A stretch of 64,000 nucleotides of DNA from Antedon mediterranea (lineage: Eukaryota > Echinodermata > Crinoidea > Comatulida > Antedonidae), in assembly GCF_964355755.1 (NCBI RefSeq), contig NC_092672.1, positions 19,838,501 to 19,902,500 on the forward strand. The letters run 5' to 3'. A program made the position numbers and the translations under genes. Below the pieces are notes generated by a model, which worked only from the letters and a program-made list of their open reading frames with translations, was not told where the DNA came from and did no database searches. Of the stretch, positions 1-12,000 are shown in pieces; positions within the stretch are counted from its first letter, which is position 1, and each line of letters opens with the position of its first letter.

Positions 1-1620
1 CAAACACCACTTTTATTCACATTCATATTATCTCATATTACATAAAATCGTATTATTTAACTTGTAAATGTCGTTACAGTTCATAAGTAACATTTTTACA
101 TATATGAGTTCTGTATTACTCCTTTTTTCATTAATTTTCTTATATTTTGTTATACACTTGACAGGATCATCATTATCATCTATCCCGTTTTAAAATAGTT
201 CACACATTTTCATTTGTTTGTTTTCATTTTCCAACCCGGATTATACAATATATTTATATACATGATAAAAAAAACAATAATAGCTCAGTACCACCAGTAA
301 CCCGTATCACTGTAATTCTTTTTCGGTTAATCGTATCAAATTAAAAATTATATTATCATAATCTTATTTCTTAAAGCTACCCATTTTTCTATACTTGTTT
401 CTTTATTGTTATATGTTTCACATTCAATGTTATATAACATATTGCTTTTAAATGAATTCCATAAAGATTTACCCACTGGCTTATTTAGTGCAGATAACAT
501 TTTTATTCTATAAATAGTACATGCTGCAAAAGTGTAAATATAATCTATTAGCTTATCTCCCGTTCCTAGTATTAATTGTTTATATGATATATTATTGTGA
601 TTTAAACTTACAAAGATACTAAGCATTTTCCTCCAATATTTCTGAATAAATCTACAACTAAAAAACAAATGATTTTCATTTTCAATTTCTCCACATTTGT
701 CACACGTTTGTGTTTCCTTAACTTTCCACTGATACAGCCGTTTGTTGGTAGGCAGTATTCTATGTAACATCTTATTGAATTGTGCTAGTTTCTTATCTTT
801 CATTTTACATACTTTCCGTAACCAAGAAGTTTTCCAATCAATGTTGTTATCATTGAAGTACTCTTCCCATTTTAGTTGTGACATTGGAATAATGGAATAT
901 TCTTTCACAAACCATGAGTATATTAGTTTGGTAGTATTAATCTCATACTTGGTCCCAACTAATTCATCATTATCATCACAATTGAAAATATCTACCTCCT
1001 TAATAATACGTTTCCATTGAATTGGTATTGCCTTAATAATGCACAAATACTCATTTAACCAGTTTGTTTTACATTGTAGTTCCACGAGTATTTCGTTTGA
1101 TGTTAAAAAAGTGTTCTTATTAACAATGTCTTCAATACTGATAATGCCACTGTCAATCCAATGCTTGTAGAAAAGCGATTTTTTTTTTAGTTTAACGTAG
1201 TGGTTTCCCCACAGTTGCTCATTCATTATATCGTTATAAGTTTCAGGTTTTTTTTAGAGATTCTGTTATAATTTATGTACTTTTATCATATTTTTGTAAA
1301 ACAGTGGAATTTTATCAGAATTAACATCAATAATGTTATAACATGCAATATTAAGTAAAACATTAACATCACATATTTTTTTAATATAATACATTGGAAT
1401 ATTTTTCCATTTAGCACCATCATCATTCATAATTCTTTTTAACCAGCCACACATGAGTGCATTAACACGAAGAGTAAAATCAGGCATTTTAATGCCTTCC
1501 ATCTCAACATCACCAATTAGAGTTTTTCTTTTTATCTTTTCCCTTTTATTGTTCCAAATAAAATTATATATTAGATTTGTAACTTGTGTATATACATATT
1601 TTGGAACATCAGTGATATTT
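1..1620 (-). pseudogene. L1/Tx1-like LINE, ORF2 C-terminal region, 5' truncated
   Basis: Minus-strand reading from about 1640 down gives IYNFIWNNKREKIKRKTLIG, then EGIKMPDFTLRVNALMCGW (1502-1266), the post-RT region of L1/Tx1-type LINEs (F-x-W-N-x-K...G-G-L-x-x-P). After stops at 1266-1268 and 1254-1256 the same frame resumes at 1226-348 with LAQFNKMLHRILPTNKRLYQW and a Cys-x2-Cys-x7-His-x4-Cys zinc motif (zf-RVT). The RT domain is missing, so the copy is 5' truncated. Its 5' junction is near 1620, where sequence homologous to the ankyrin intron begins. The 3' tail lies toward base 1. It is inactive. Confidence 0.8.
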
Positions 1621-2065
1621 GGTAAGGAACAGTTGCAGAATTCTTTAGAACAATTATTTCTTTACATGTGATTGCTATATATATGGAATTATTTTAAAAG
1701 TTTGTGTCACAATACAGCATCACAGTTTACATTTTTTCTATATATGATACAGATACATAATATGATGCTGTAATATAATGTTTATCTAAAATATTTAACA
1801 AATTGTAGAATTACAAGAACAAACATGGTTTTCTCAGTTTAGTAATAACAACGAATTATGAATTGTTCTGATGTAATTGTTCTAATTAATGTGTGACTGA
1901 TATTCAGTTACTGGTATTTGAGTTCTAAATCTCTTTTTCTCACTCTTACTCAATATTCCTACATACATTCACTTAATACATTTCCTAAGGTTCAACAACA
2001 CCAAAGCACACCCTATAGTATTAGTGAATATAATGCAGGAATCTGTAATCAATATTTGTTTACTT
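1620..2065 (+). repeat. Duplicated ankyrin intron segment, copy 1
   Basis: About 440 bp is nearly identical to 3483-3930, beginning with the donor-like ggtaagg and ending tttgtnnacttcatg. This is a remnant of ankyrin exon-intron duplication. Its upstream exon was replaced by the LINE and its downstream exon by the segment at 2066-2660. Confidence 0.75.
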
Positions 2066-2660
2066 CATGTAAACGTTTGATTTCATTCTTCTATTTGTCA
2101 GACTTTTTTAGTATTTTGCATTCGTTATTATAACGTTTTTTCTGTGTCTTTATGTAACGTAATTCTTATAAACTGCAATGTTAAAAAACAATGTTTTAAA
2201 ATCGTTTCGAAAATATGATCACAACTGTTCTGAAAATTGGTAATTATTTCGTTATATATAACGTTCTGTAAACGTTTTCATGCAACATTGTTCGAATATA
2301 TAATTTATTTCTACACAGAAACGTTTTAGAAAAACCAAACCTTAAAAAACCCAAATGCAAACGTTTCGATTACGTTTACAAACGTTCTGTGTTTGCTGAG
2401 ATGTAGCTGGGGTCCCGTTAGGCATTTGAAATCAGCATTGCTGACTCTTATGGCAGCCATTGCATCTAGTATCTGCCTCAGACGTATTGGCCTATGCCTT
2501 TCTTCTGGTCAAGGAGGTCACGTCTGGACGTGAGAAGCCCTTGATCAATGTTAGGACCAATCAATGTGCTTCAAACAGTCCTGGCTGTGTTTGTATCAAA
2601 CCTGTTAGGGGCGGTAATTATCGCTGTTGGTTTCGATTGAATAAAATAAAATAATAACCA
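2066..2660. repeat. AACGTT-rich interspersed segment and unclassified repeat
   Basis: 2110-2400 holds many aacgtt/acgttt words, with inverted occurrences at both ends (ataacgttttttctgtg and aaacgttctgtg), so it is probably a MITE. 2400-2655 holds a short open frame with no recognised product. Nothing else is seen. Confidence 0.4.
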
Positions 2661-2927
2661 AACAAATAAAGCAAACCATCTTCCCAAAGATGACAATAAT
2701 TAAACATTAGTGTTTGTGTTGGAAAGATGTTAAATATTTACTTTTTTAAGATAGTTAAACAAATTATTTTATCACATGTGAATTATGGAATTATTTTGAA
2801 GGATAGGATAAATACAGCATCACATTTTACATTTTTTTTCTGTGCCTGCCATCATAGAAAACCAATTTCACATTTTTATCTGTAAATTAGCATTGTAAAC
2901 TTGATTATATGATTGTTTTTTCAACAG

Positions 2928-3005
2928 AATGGAAACAATCCACTACATGAATACCTGATTACAACCCCCAATCCTACTTCTGAAATAGTGAATTGTCTCA
3001 TAAAG
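2928..3005 (+). CDS. Exon A: ankyrin-like repeat, first visible
   Basis: The acceptor follows a T-rich tract ending tcaacag and the donor is gtacag; phase 0 at both ends, 26 codons. It reads NGNNPLHEYL... and ends CLIK, fitting the ankyrin helix 1 start (N-G-x-x-P-L-H) and second helix. The last four residues repeat in the exon at 3956, where the repeat is not split by an intron. Earlier ankyrin exons probably lie outside the window. Confidence 0.75.
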
Positions 3006-6000
3006 GTACAGTATTAACATTTCCAACTAAGGTGATACAGACAATTGTAAGAAATAGCTTACATAAACTAATGTTTAAGTATTTGAATAAAGAAAATAAT
3101 TAAAGCTTAAAACCATGTTCCTAAAGAGGGTAAGCTAGTGCTACAAGCATACCCTAGTATCAGTGAATTTATTATAAAACAACCATCTTTAAAGAGGGTA
3201 AGCTAGTGCTACCCTAGTATCAGTGAATTTATTATAAAACAACCATCTTAAAGAGAGTAAAGCTGGTGCTACAAGCATACCCTAGACTAGTATCAGTGAA
3301 TTTATTATAATAGAACCATATTTTTATGCCTGCCATAACACAGTTGGGAATTAAATTGTCAGCAGGATGTAACAGAACATCAATTTAACATTTTTTATTT
3401 AATCAGTATTTTTAAACCTATGATTATGATTTCTTTCCATGATGAAAACAAGGACAATGCAATATTGGCATCGCAAAATAAGGTAAGGTACAGTTGCAGG
3501 ATTCTTTAGAACAATTATTTCTTTACATGTGATTTCTATATATTATATGGAAATATTTTAAAAGTTTGTGTCACAATACAGCATCACAGTTTACATTTTT
3601 CCTATAATTATTTGATACAGATACATAATATGATGCTGTAATATAATTGTTATCTATAATGTCTAACAAATTGTAGAATTACAAGAACAAACATGGTTTT
3701 CTCAGTTTAGTAATGACAACAAAGTATTAATTGTTCTGATATAATTGTTCTAATTAATGTGTGACTGATATTCAGTTACTGGTATTTCAGTTCTTAATCT
3801 CTTTTTCTCACTCTTACTCAATATTCCTACATACATTCACTTAATACATTTCCTAAGGTTCAACAACACCAAAGCACACCCTATAGTATTAGTGAATATA
3901 ATGCAGGAATCTGTAATCAATATTTGTATACTTCATGATTATTATCTCTTTCCAGGAAGGAAACACTGCACTGCATATATATCTGAGTCGTGGATATAAT
4001 GAACCTACATTAGAAATTGTGACTTGTCTCATAAAAAATTGTTCATTAACAATATTGCAAAATAAGGTAATCTACAGAAAATTATTAGGAATGTTGCTGT
4101 TCTATTTTGTTGAAGAAATATTAGCGTTTGCTAATATTAAGTAATTATAACATCAGTATTAATTTCAATTAACACAAAATATCTGTTTATTTAACAAGAA
4201 AAACACTAATATACCAAATAGGTTGTCCCATCAATAATTATCTATCTGTCAGAAAACCTATCTCATCATTTTCAAACCTATCTCATCATTTTCATGTTCT
4301 TTGTCAATAATAGGATTCTTTGCAATATTTTAGATCTTTTATTTTGTATTAATTGTAGTAGAATACATTGACTTCCATGATCTACAATTTACCAAGCATT
4401 TTGATATAATTTTTACTTATTATTTTTACTTTTTGATATTGATTATTTACTAGCAGTAACCCGTGTTCGACACAGTCTTTTCCTGCCTTAATATGTGCTT
4501 ATACTTTGCATGGGCAAGTATAATAAAAGTGCACTCTGATAAAAGTACCTTCAAGAATAAAATTTGGAACTACTGTATTTACGGACATTCATTTTGTTAT
4601 ATACTATCCTTCACTATGAAATATCTGTAAGCTAAAAAATGAAAGCAATACTGGATATGGAACTTTAGACTTTATTTTTGACTGTTCAGACTTTACGAAA
4701 GACGCTAAAAAAATCTGCTTGTGTAGATGATGCACGCAAATAATATATAACGAAAGTATAAAATGGGTGTTTTTCGGGTGTTTAATTATTTGATACATAT
4801 AAATACAACAAAAAAGTGGACAAAAATCGAAATAAAAACACATTGGTGCAGAATCACGAATTGTTAAGTTGTTTTCATGTTCAACAATATATCAAACCAT
4901 TTGGAATAAGTTTTTGTTTAATAATAATAATAGTTCATTCTTATATAGCGCATATAAGCATGCTCTCAATGCGCTGAGCATTATTACCCCAGTCATTTTT
5001 AGGATCAAACACGTATGGAAACATGCTTCCATAATGCAGCTACATCAGCGCAAAGTTGTGTCTTTTGATCTAATCGGGTACCCATACACCTTGGTGGAGA
5101 GAGGCAAACGTAAGTAAAGTATCTTGCCTACGGATACAAGCAATGCGGCGAGAGTGTGTGTGTCTTCATTTACATTTTATAATTTTTTCAATGGTTTTGA
5201 TATTTTTCAAATTTTTTTGTGTGGGAGATTTGTTACCTATTGGCACTTCTGTAATTAAATTGTGATCTAGCAGTAACCCATGCCGCGCCCCACACGCAGT
5301 CTTGTTTGCCTTAATAATAATTTGCATGGTATGATTAAGTATAATAAAAGCGCACTCTTCCCGGCCCCTGACAAATTATTTTTTATTTAAACAAACAAAT
5401 TGTCAAGAATAAAATTCGGAACTACTTACGTCCATTGATTTTGTTATACACGAAGTATTGTAAAACCAGAAACTTTCGTGAGCATTAGACTTATTAAACA
5501 AATTTCGCGAGTGATTGAAATTCGTGAAAGCTTCATGCCGCAAATAAGGAAGTATTGAGTACGCAAAATTCAGTAGGAAGCATATTCCAGTACACGCACG
5601 GCTATATACTGATAGCGATAGTTGTTTGTTCATCGCGTAGGCCTACTGTCGGTAAACACAAAGGACATCACATGCTTGTATCTTTGCGTAACCTTTTATA
5701 GCCTACACTTAGGTTGATCGTAGGTCATACGATGTGTTGTTATGATAATTATCTACTCGTCCATCATAAGGTGGTTCGTAGGGTTAGTAACCACCATTGT
5801 CATTGCCTTTAGAAGCATGGACAATGCAAAAAGTAAATTATTAATTAAAATCCTATCTAAAGCTAGAAGACGTCAATTTTTTTAGCCGCCCTACGCATCG
5901 GTTATCCTAATTTGGCTGAAAATCAGTTGGCCTCAGTTCACGCAGGGTATGAGGCTAGCCTAGTTTCAGCGGTCTACACTATAAATTATTTAATCCTACC

Positions 6001-9000
6001 TTGGGTTAGCGAATTATAAAAACGACACCTACTGTAGGCTAGGGAGGATACCAACAAAATATAACATAGGCCTTTTAAATTATTATTATGATGTGTGTAA
6101 AGAAAAAGGCTAGAATTTGGCGTGGAAACAACGTGAGTAGTGAGAACAGTTTAGTATAAGGGTAGGTTCAGACTCATGGCGTTAAAATAGCGTTATCTAT
6201 GCAAGGCGTACAGTAATTCGTGGCGTTAAAAGCCAAGGTGTTCAGACACAACGATCAACATTCCAATGCCTTACGTTTAAAACACTCCGATCAGGTCAAA
6301 GTAGATAGAACTAGAAAGCCACTCGGAGAGTGCATACCTCCGCCTACTGTAAAATTCTCCTACTTAAGATTTCTCCGGGAAAAGATATAATATATTATAT
6401 TTGTGTTTGTCTTAATGCTGTTTGTGATTTAGGCTAATTTCATTTCAAGCATGTGTATGCGAGTTTGGTGTAATGGTTATGTAACAAGCCTTTAAATTAA
6501 CAATAGCTTCAGTTGACTAACAATAGAACAGTAACGCAAAAATCAAACGAGTGAATTTGAAAATAAATTGGTTTTACTACTCGCATCAAAAAGGTGCACA
6601 TTAAATCAAATTATGTTTTAAATTTACAAATCACAAATTATAACTCTTGCCTCTTGTACAAAAATGAAGTTTTTTGGACAAGTAGTTCTCGAGAAAATGC
6701 AATTTCAGCTACTTGTTACTTTAAGACTGCTCGCCGGCTTTTGAAAAAATTCTTGCTTTAGGTATTAGTTTTAACATGATTCAAATCCAGATGGGGTTTA
6801 TAATTGGTTTAAATAATTTGTAATACAAACAAACTCCGTCATTGCAACAATGATCTTTCTAAAATCAAGATTAACCAGGAGTTGAGGAGTGTCTTGTCTG
6901 TCTTGTGCTGATTTTCAGCGCCCCTGCCTTAACCCATGGAGTAAGCTTAACCACTCGACCAGGCGACTAATATTTTGGTCCATATCAAAGAATATGTCCA
7001 TGTTAAAAGAAGACAGAATGCATACTATTTAATATATCGTACGGAAGATAAGTTTTTGTGACATGACAAATATTTATCAATTTTACTGAAAATCAATAGG
7101 CATGTTCTGTAAGTATACCCCTATGTAAAAGGAAGGACACACGCTGGTACTAACAATAGATTAATTTGAATAACAATAGAACAGCAACGCGAAAAACAAT
7201 GGATTTGAAAAGAAATAGGTTTTTTAAAACTACTCGTATTAAAAAACCTGTACCTTAAATCAAATTATGTTTTGAAAATTACAAATCACAATTTATAACT
7301 CTTGCCTCTTGTACAAAAATTATGTTTTTGGACTAGTAGTTCTCGAGAAAATGCAATTTCAGTAAACTTGTTATTTTAAGACTGCTCGCTGACTTTTGAA
7401 AATTGTCTCCTATCTTTTAACACTAGCCGGTGTGAAAATAATATCATTTTTGTTATTCGTGAAGTTATTAATAGACCAATTTTGTTGATTTTCAATAGGT
7501 ATGGTCTAAAAGTATATACCTATCTACACCCACAGATTCAGAATGATAACTTGAAAACGGTAGGCGCTATCGTGCTAACAAACAAACAAACATACATACA
7601 AACAAACATACAAACAAACATACATACATACATACAAACATACATACATAACAAAGTAAATACTATACTTGGCAACATTTTTTTTTGCCAAGTAACAAAC
7701 ACACGCGATTGGTTACATATACCTACGAAAGCCCATTAATGCCATTTTAAGTATATGTTTTTCGAACGTAATCCGTTCTAACGAATTAGTAATTCGTTTG
7801 AACGGATTAATAATCTGTTCAAACGAATTAGTAATCCGTTCAAACGAATTGCAACATATACAACAAGTGTCATTTAAAGTATATGTTGTAATTCGTTTAA
7901 ACGGATTACTAATCCGTTCAAACGAATTACAAATTTGTTTAAACGGATTACTAATTTGTTCAAACGAATTACTAATTCGTTCAAACGAATTACTAATTTG
8001 TTTAAACGGATTACTAATTTGTTTAACGAATTACTAATTCGTTCAAACGAATTAGTAATCCGTTTAAACAAATTAATAATTTGTTTAAACAAATTAATAA
8101 TTTGTTTAAACGGATTACTAATCTGTTTGAACGAATTAGTAATTCGTTTGAACGAATTAGTAATTCGTTTGAACGAATTAGTAATCCGTTTAAACAAATT
8201 AGTAATTTGTTTAAACAAATTAATAATTTGTTTAAACGGATTAATAATTCGTTTAAACGATTAGTAATTCGTTTAAACAGATTAGTAATCCGTTTAAACA
8301 AATTACTAATCCGTTTGAACGGATTCCTAATTCGTTTGAACAGATTATTAATCTGTTTAAACAAATAAGTAATTCGTTTGAACGGATTAGTAATCTGTTC
8401 AAACGAATTAGTAATCCGTTCAAACCAATTGCAACATATACAACAAGTGCCATTTAAAGAATATGTTGTAATTCGTTTCAACGGATTACTAATCTGTTCA
8501 AACGAATTACTAATTTGTTTAAACAGATTAATAATCTGTTAAAACGAATTAGGAATCCGTTCAAACGGATTAGTAATTTGTTTAAACGGATTACTAATTT
8601 GTTCAAACGAATTACTAATTCGTTCTAACGAATTAGTAATCCGTTTGAACAAATTATTAATTTGTTTAAACAAATTATTAATTTGTTTAAACAAATTATT
8701 AATTCGTTTAAACGGATTACTAATTCGTTTGAATGAATTAGTAATTCGTTTGAACGGATTACTAATCCGTTTAAACAAATTAGTAATTCGTTTGAACGAA
8801 TTAGTAATCCGTTTAAACAAATTAGTAATTCGTTTGAACGAATTAGTAATCCGTTTAAACAAATTAATAATTTGTTCAAACGGATTACTAATTCGTTAGA
8901 ACGAATTAGTAATTCGTTTGAACAAATTAGTAATCCGTTTAAACAAATTACTAATCCGTTTGAACGGATTCCTAATTCGTTTTAACAGATTATTAATCTG

Positions 9001-12000
9001 TTTAAACAAATTAGTAATTCGTTTGAACAAATTAGTAATCCGTTCAAACGAATTACAACATATTCTTTAAATGGCACTTGTTGTATATGTTGCAATTGGT
9101 TTGAACGGATTACTAATACGTTTGAACAGATTACTAATCCGTTCAAACGAATTACTAATTTGTTTAAACAGATTAATAATCTGTTCAAACGAATTAGGAA
9201 TCCGTCTACTAATTTGTTTAAAAAAATTAATAATTTGTTTAAACGGATTACTAATTCGTTCAAACGAATTACTAATTTGTTCAAACAGATTAATAATCCG
9301 TTTAAACAAATTATTAATTTGTTTAAACAAATTACTAATTCGTTTAAACGGATTACTAATTCGTTTGAACGAATTAGTAATTCGTTTGAACGAATTAGTA
9401 ATTCGTTTGAACGGATTACTAATCCGTTTAAACAAATTAGTAATTCGTTTGAACGAATTAGTAATCCGTTTAAACAAATTAGTAATTCGTTTGAACGGAT
9501 TAGTAATCCGTTTGAACAAATTAGTAATCCGTTTAAACAAATTAGTAATTTGTTTGAACGGATTAGTAATTCGTTCAAACGAATTACAACATATACTTTA
9601 AATGGCACTTGTTGTATATGTTGCAATTCGTTTGAACGGATTACTAATGCGTTTGAACAGATTAATAATCCGTTCAAACGAATTACTAATTCGTTATAAC
9701 GGATTACGTTCGAAAAACATATACTTAAAATGGCATTAATGGGCTTTCGTAAAAATGCAATTCTACAAGTATTAAGAACAAATCAGTATATTTGAATTAG
9801 TAATTCGTTTGAACGGATTAATAATTCGTCTGAAGTATATGTTTTTCGAACGTAATCCGTTATAACAAATTAGTAATTCGTTTGAACGGATTCATAATTC
9901 GTTTGAATTAAAATGCAATTCTACAAGTATTAAGAACAAATCAGTATATTTGAAGGTAACATTATATAAATAAAAATAACAAAAAAACAATTTTACGATG
10001 TAAACTTTAATTTGTCATGAATTTATACATAAATAGTTTACCTCCGCCAAGGAGGTATATACGAAAGCCCATTATTACGAAAGTACGAAAGCCCATTAAT
10101 GCCATTTTAAGTATATGTTTTTCGAACGTAATCCGTTATAACGAATTAGTAATTCGTTTGAACGGATTAATAATCTGTTCAAACGAATTAGTAATCCGTT
10201 CAAACGAATTGCAACATATACAACAAGTGCCATTTAAAGTATATGTTGTAATTCGTTTGAACGGATTACTAATCCGTTCAAACAAATTACTAATTTGTTT
10301 AAACGGATTACTAATTTGTTCAAACGGATTACTAATCCGTTCAAACGAATTACTAATTTGTTTAAACGGATTCCTAATTCGTTCAAACGAATTACTAATT
10401 TGTTTAAACGGATTAGTAATCCGTTCAAACGAATTACTAATTCGTTCAAACGAATTAGTAATCCGTTTAAACGAATTAGTAATTTGTTTAAACAAATTAA
10501 TAATTTGTTTAAACAGATTATTAATCTGTTTGAACAAATTAGTAATTCGTTTGAACGAATTAGTAATCCGTTTAAACAAATTATTAATTTGTTTAAACAA
10601 ATTAATAATTCGTTAGAACGAATTAGTAATTCGTTTGAACAAATTAGTAATCCGTTTAAACAAATTACTAATCCGTTTGAATGGATTCCTAATTCGTTTT
10701 AACAGATTATTAATCTGTTTAAACAAATTAGTAATTCGTTTGAACAGATTAGTAATCCGTTCAAACGAATTACAACATATTCTTTAAATGGCACTTGTTG
10801 TATATGTTGCAATTGGTTTGAACGGATTACTAATTCGTTTGAACAGATTACTAATCCGTTCAAACGAATTACTAATTTGTTTAAACAGATTAATAATCTG
10901 TTCAAACGAATTAGGAATCCGTCCAAACGGATTAGTAATTTGTTTAAACGGATTACTAATCTGTTTAAACGAATTAGTAATCCGTTTAAACAAATTATTA
11001 ATTTGTTTAAACAAATTACTAATTTGTTTAAACGGATTACTAATTCGTTCAAACGAATTACTAATTTGTTCAAACAGATTAGTAATCCGTTTAAACAAAT
11101 TAGTAATTTGTTTAAACAAATTATTAATTTGTTTAAACAAATTATTAATTTGTTTAAACAAATTATTAATTTGTTTAAACAAATTATTAATTTGTTTAAA
11201 CAAATTAATAATTTGTTTAAACGGATTACTAATTCGTTTGAACGAATTAGTAATCCGTTTAAACAAATTATTAATTCGTTTAAACAAATTAGTAATCCGT
11301 TTAAACAAATTAGTAACGAATTAGTAATTCGTTTGAACAAATTAGTAATCCGTTTAAACAAATTAGTAATTCGTTTGAACGGATTAGTAATCCGTTTAAA
11401 CGAAATACAACATATACTTTAAATGGCACTTGTTGTATATGTTGCAATTCGTTTGAACGGATTACTAATTCGTTTGAACAGATTATTAATCTGTTCAAAC
11501 GAATTACTAATTCGTTAGAACGGATTACGTTCGAAAAACATATACTTCAAATGGCATTAATGGGCTTTCGTACATTTTAATTCAAACGAATTATTAATCC
11601 GTTCAAACGAATTACTAATTCGTTATAACGGATTACGTTCGAAAAACATATACTTCAAACGAATTATTAATCCGTTCAAACGAATTACTAATTCGTTATA
11701 ACGGATTACGTTCGAAAAACATATACTTCAAATGGCATTAATGGGCTTTCGTATTTACCTCCTTGGCGGAGGTAAACTATATATGTATAAATTCATGACA
11801 AATTAAAGTTTACATCGTAAAATTGTTTTTTTTGTTATTTTTATTTATATAATGTTACCTTCAAATATACTGATTTGTTCTTAATACTTGTAGAATTGCA
11901 TTTTAATTCAAAATAATTTAAAACTTAATTATTACACAGACAATTATCTGATTAATTGACTTAATTTATGAAAATATCATATCACTGACGCCAACTTTAC

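Noticed and set aside
2460-2654. 64-codon frame with cysteines
   Set aside because: No motif or splice context, and it sits in a repeat-like segment replacing an ankyrin exon.
7798-11498. Many long open frames (up to 231 codons) on both strands with repeated heptads such as NELLIRS or FKRITNS
   Set aside because: The 21-bp unit is divisible by three and lacks stops in several frames, so all frames stay open together. There is no start context, codon bias or domain.
7724-11753. CRISPR-like regular array
   Set aside because: There are no unique spacers; the units are contiguous near-palindromes in a eukaryotic intron.
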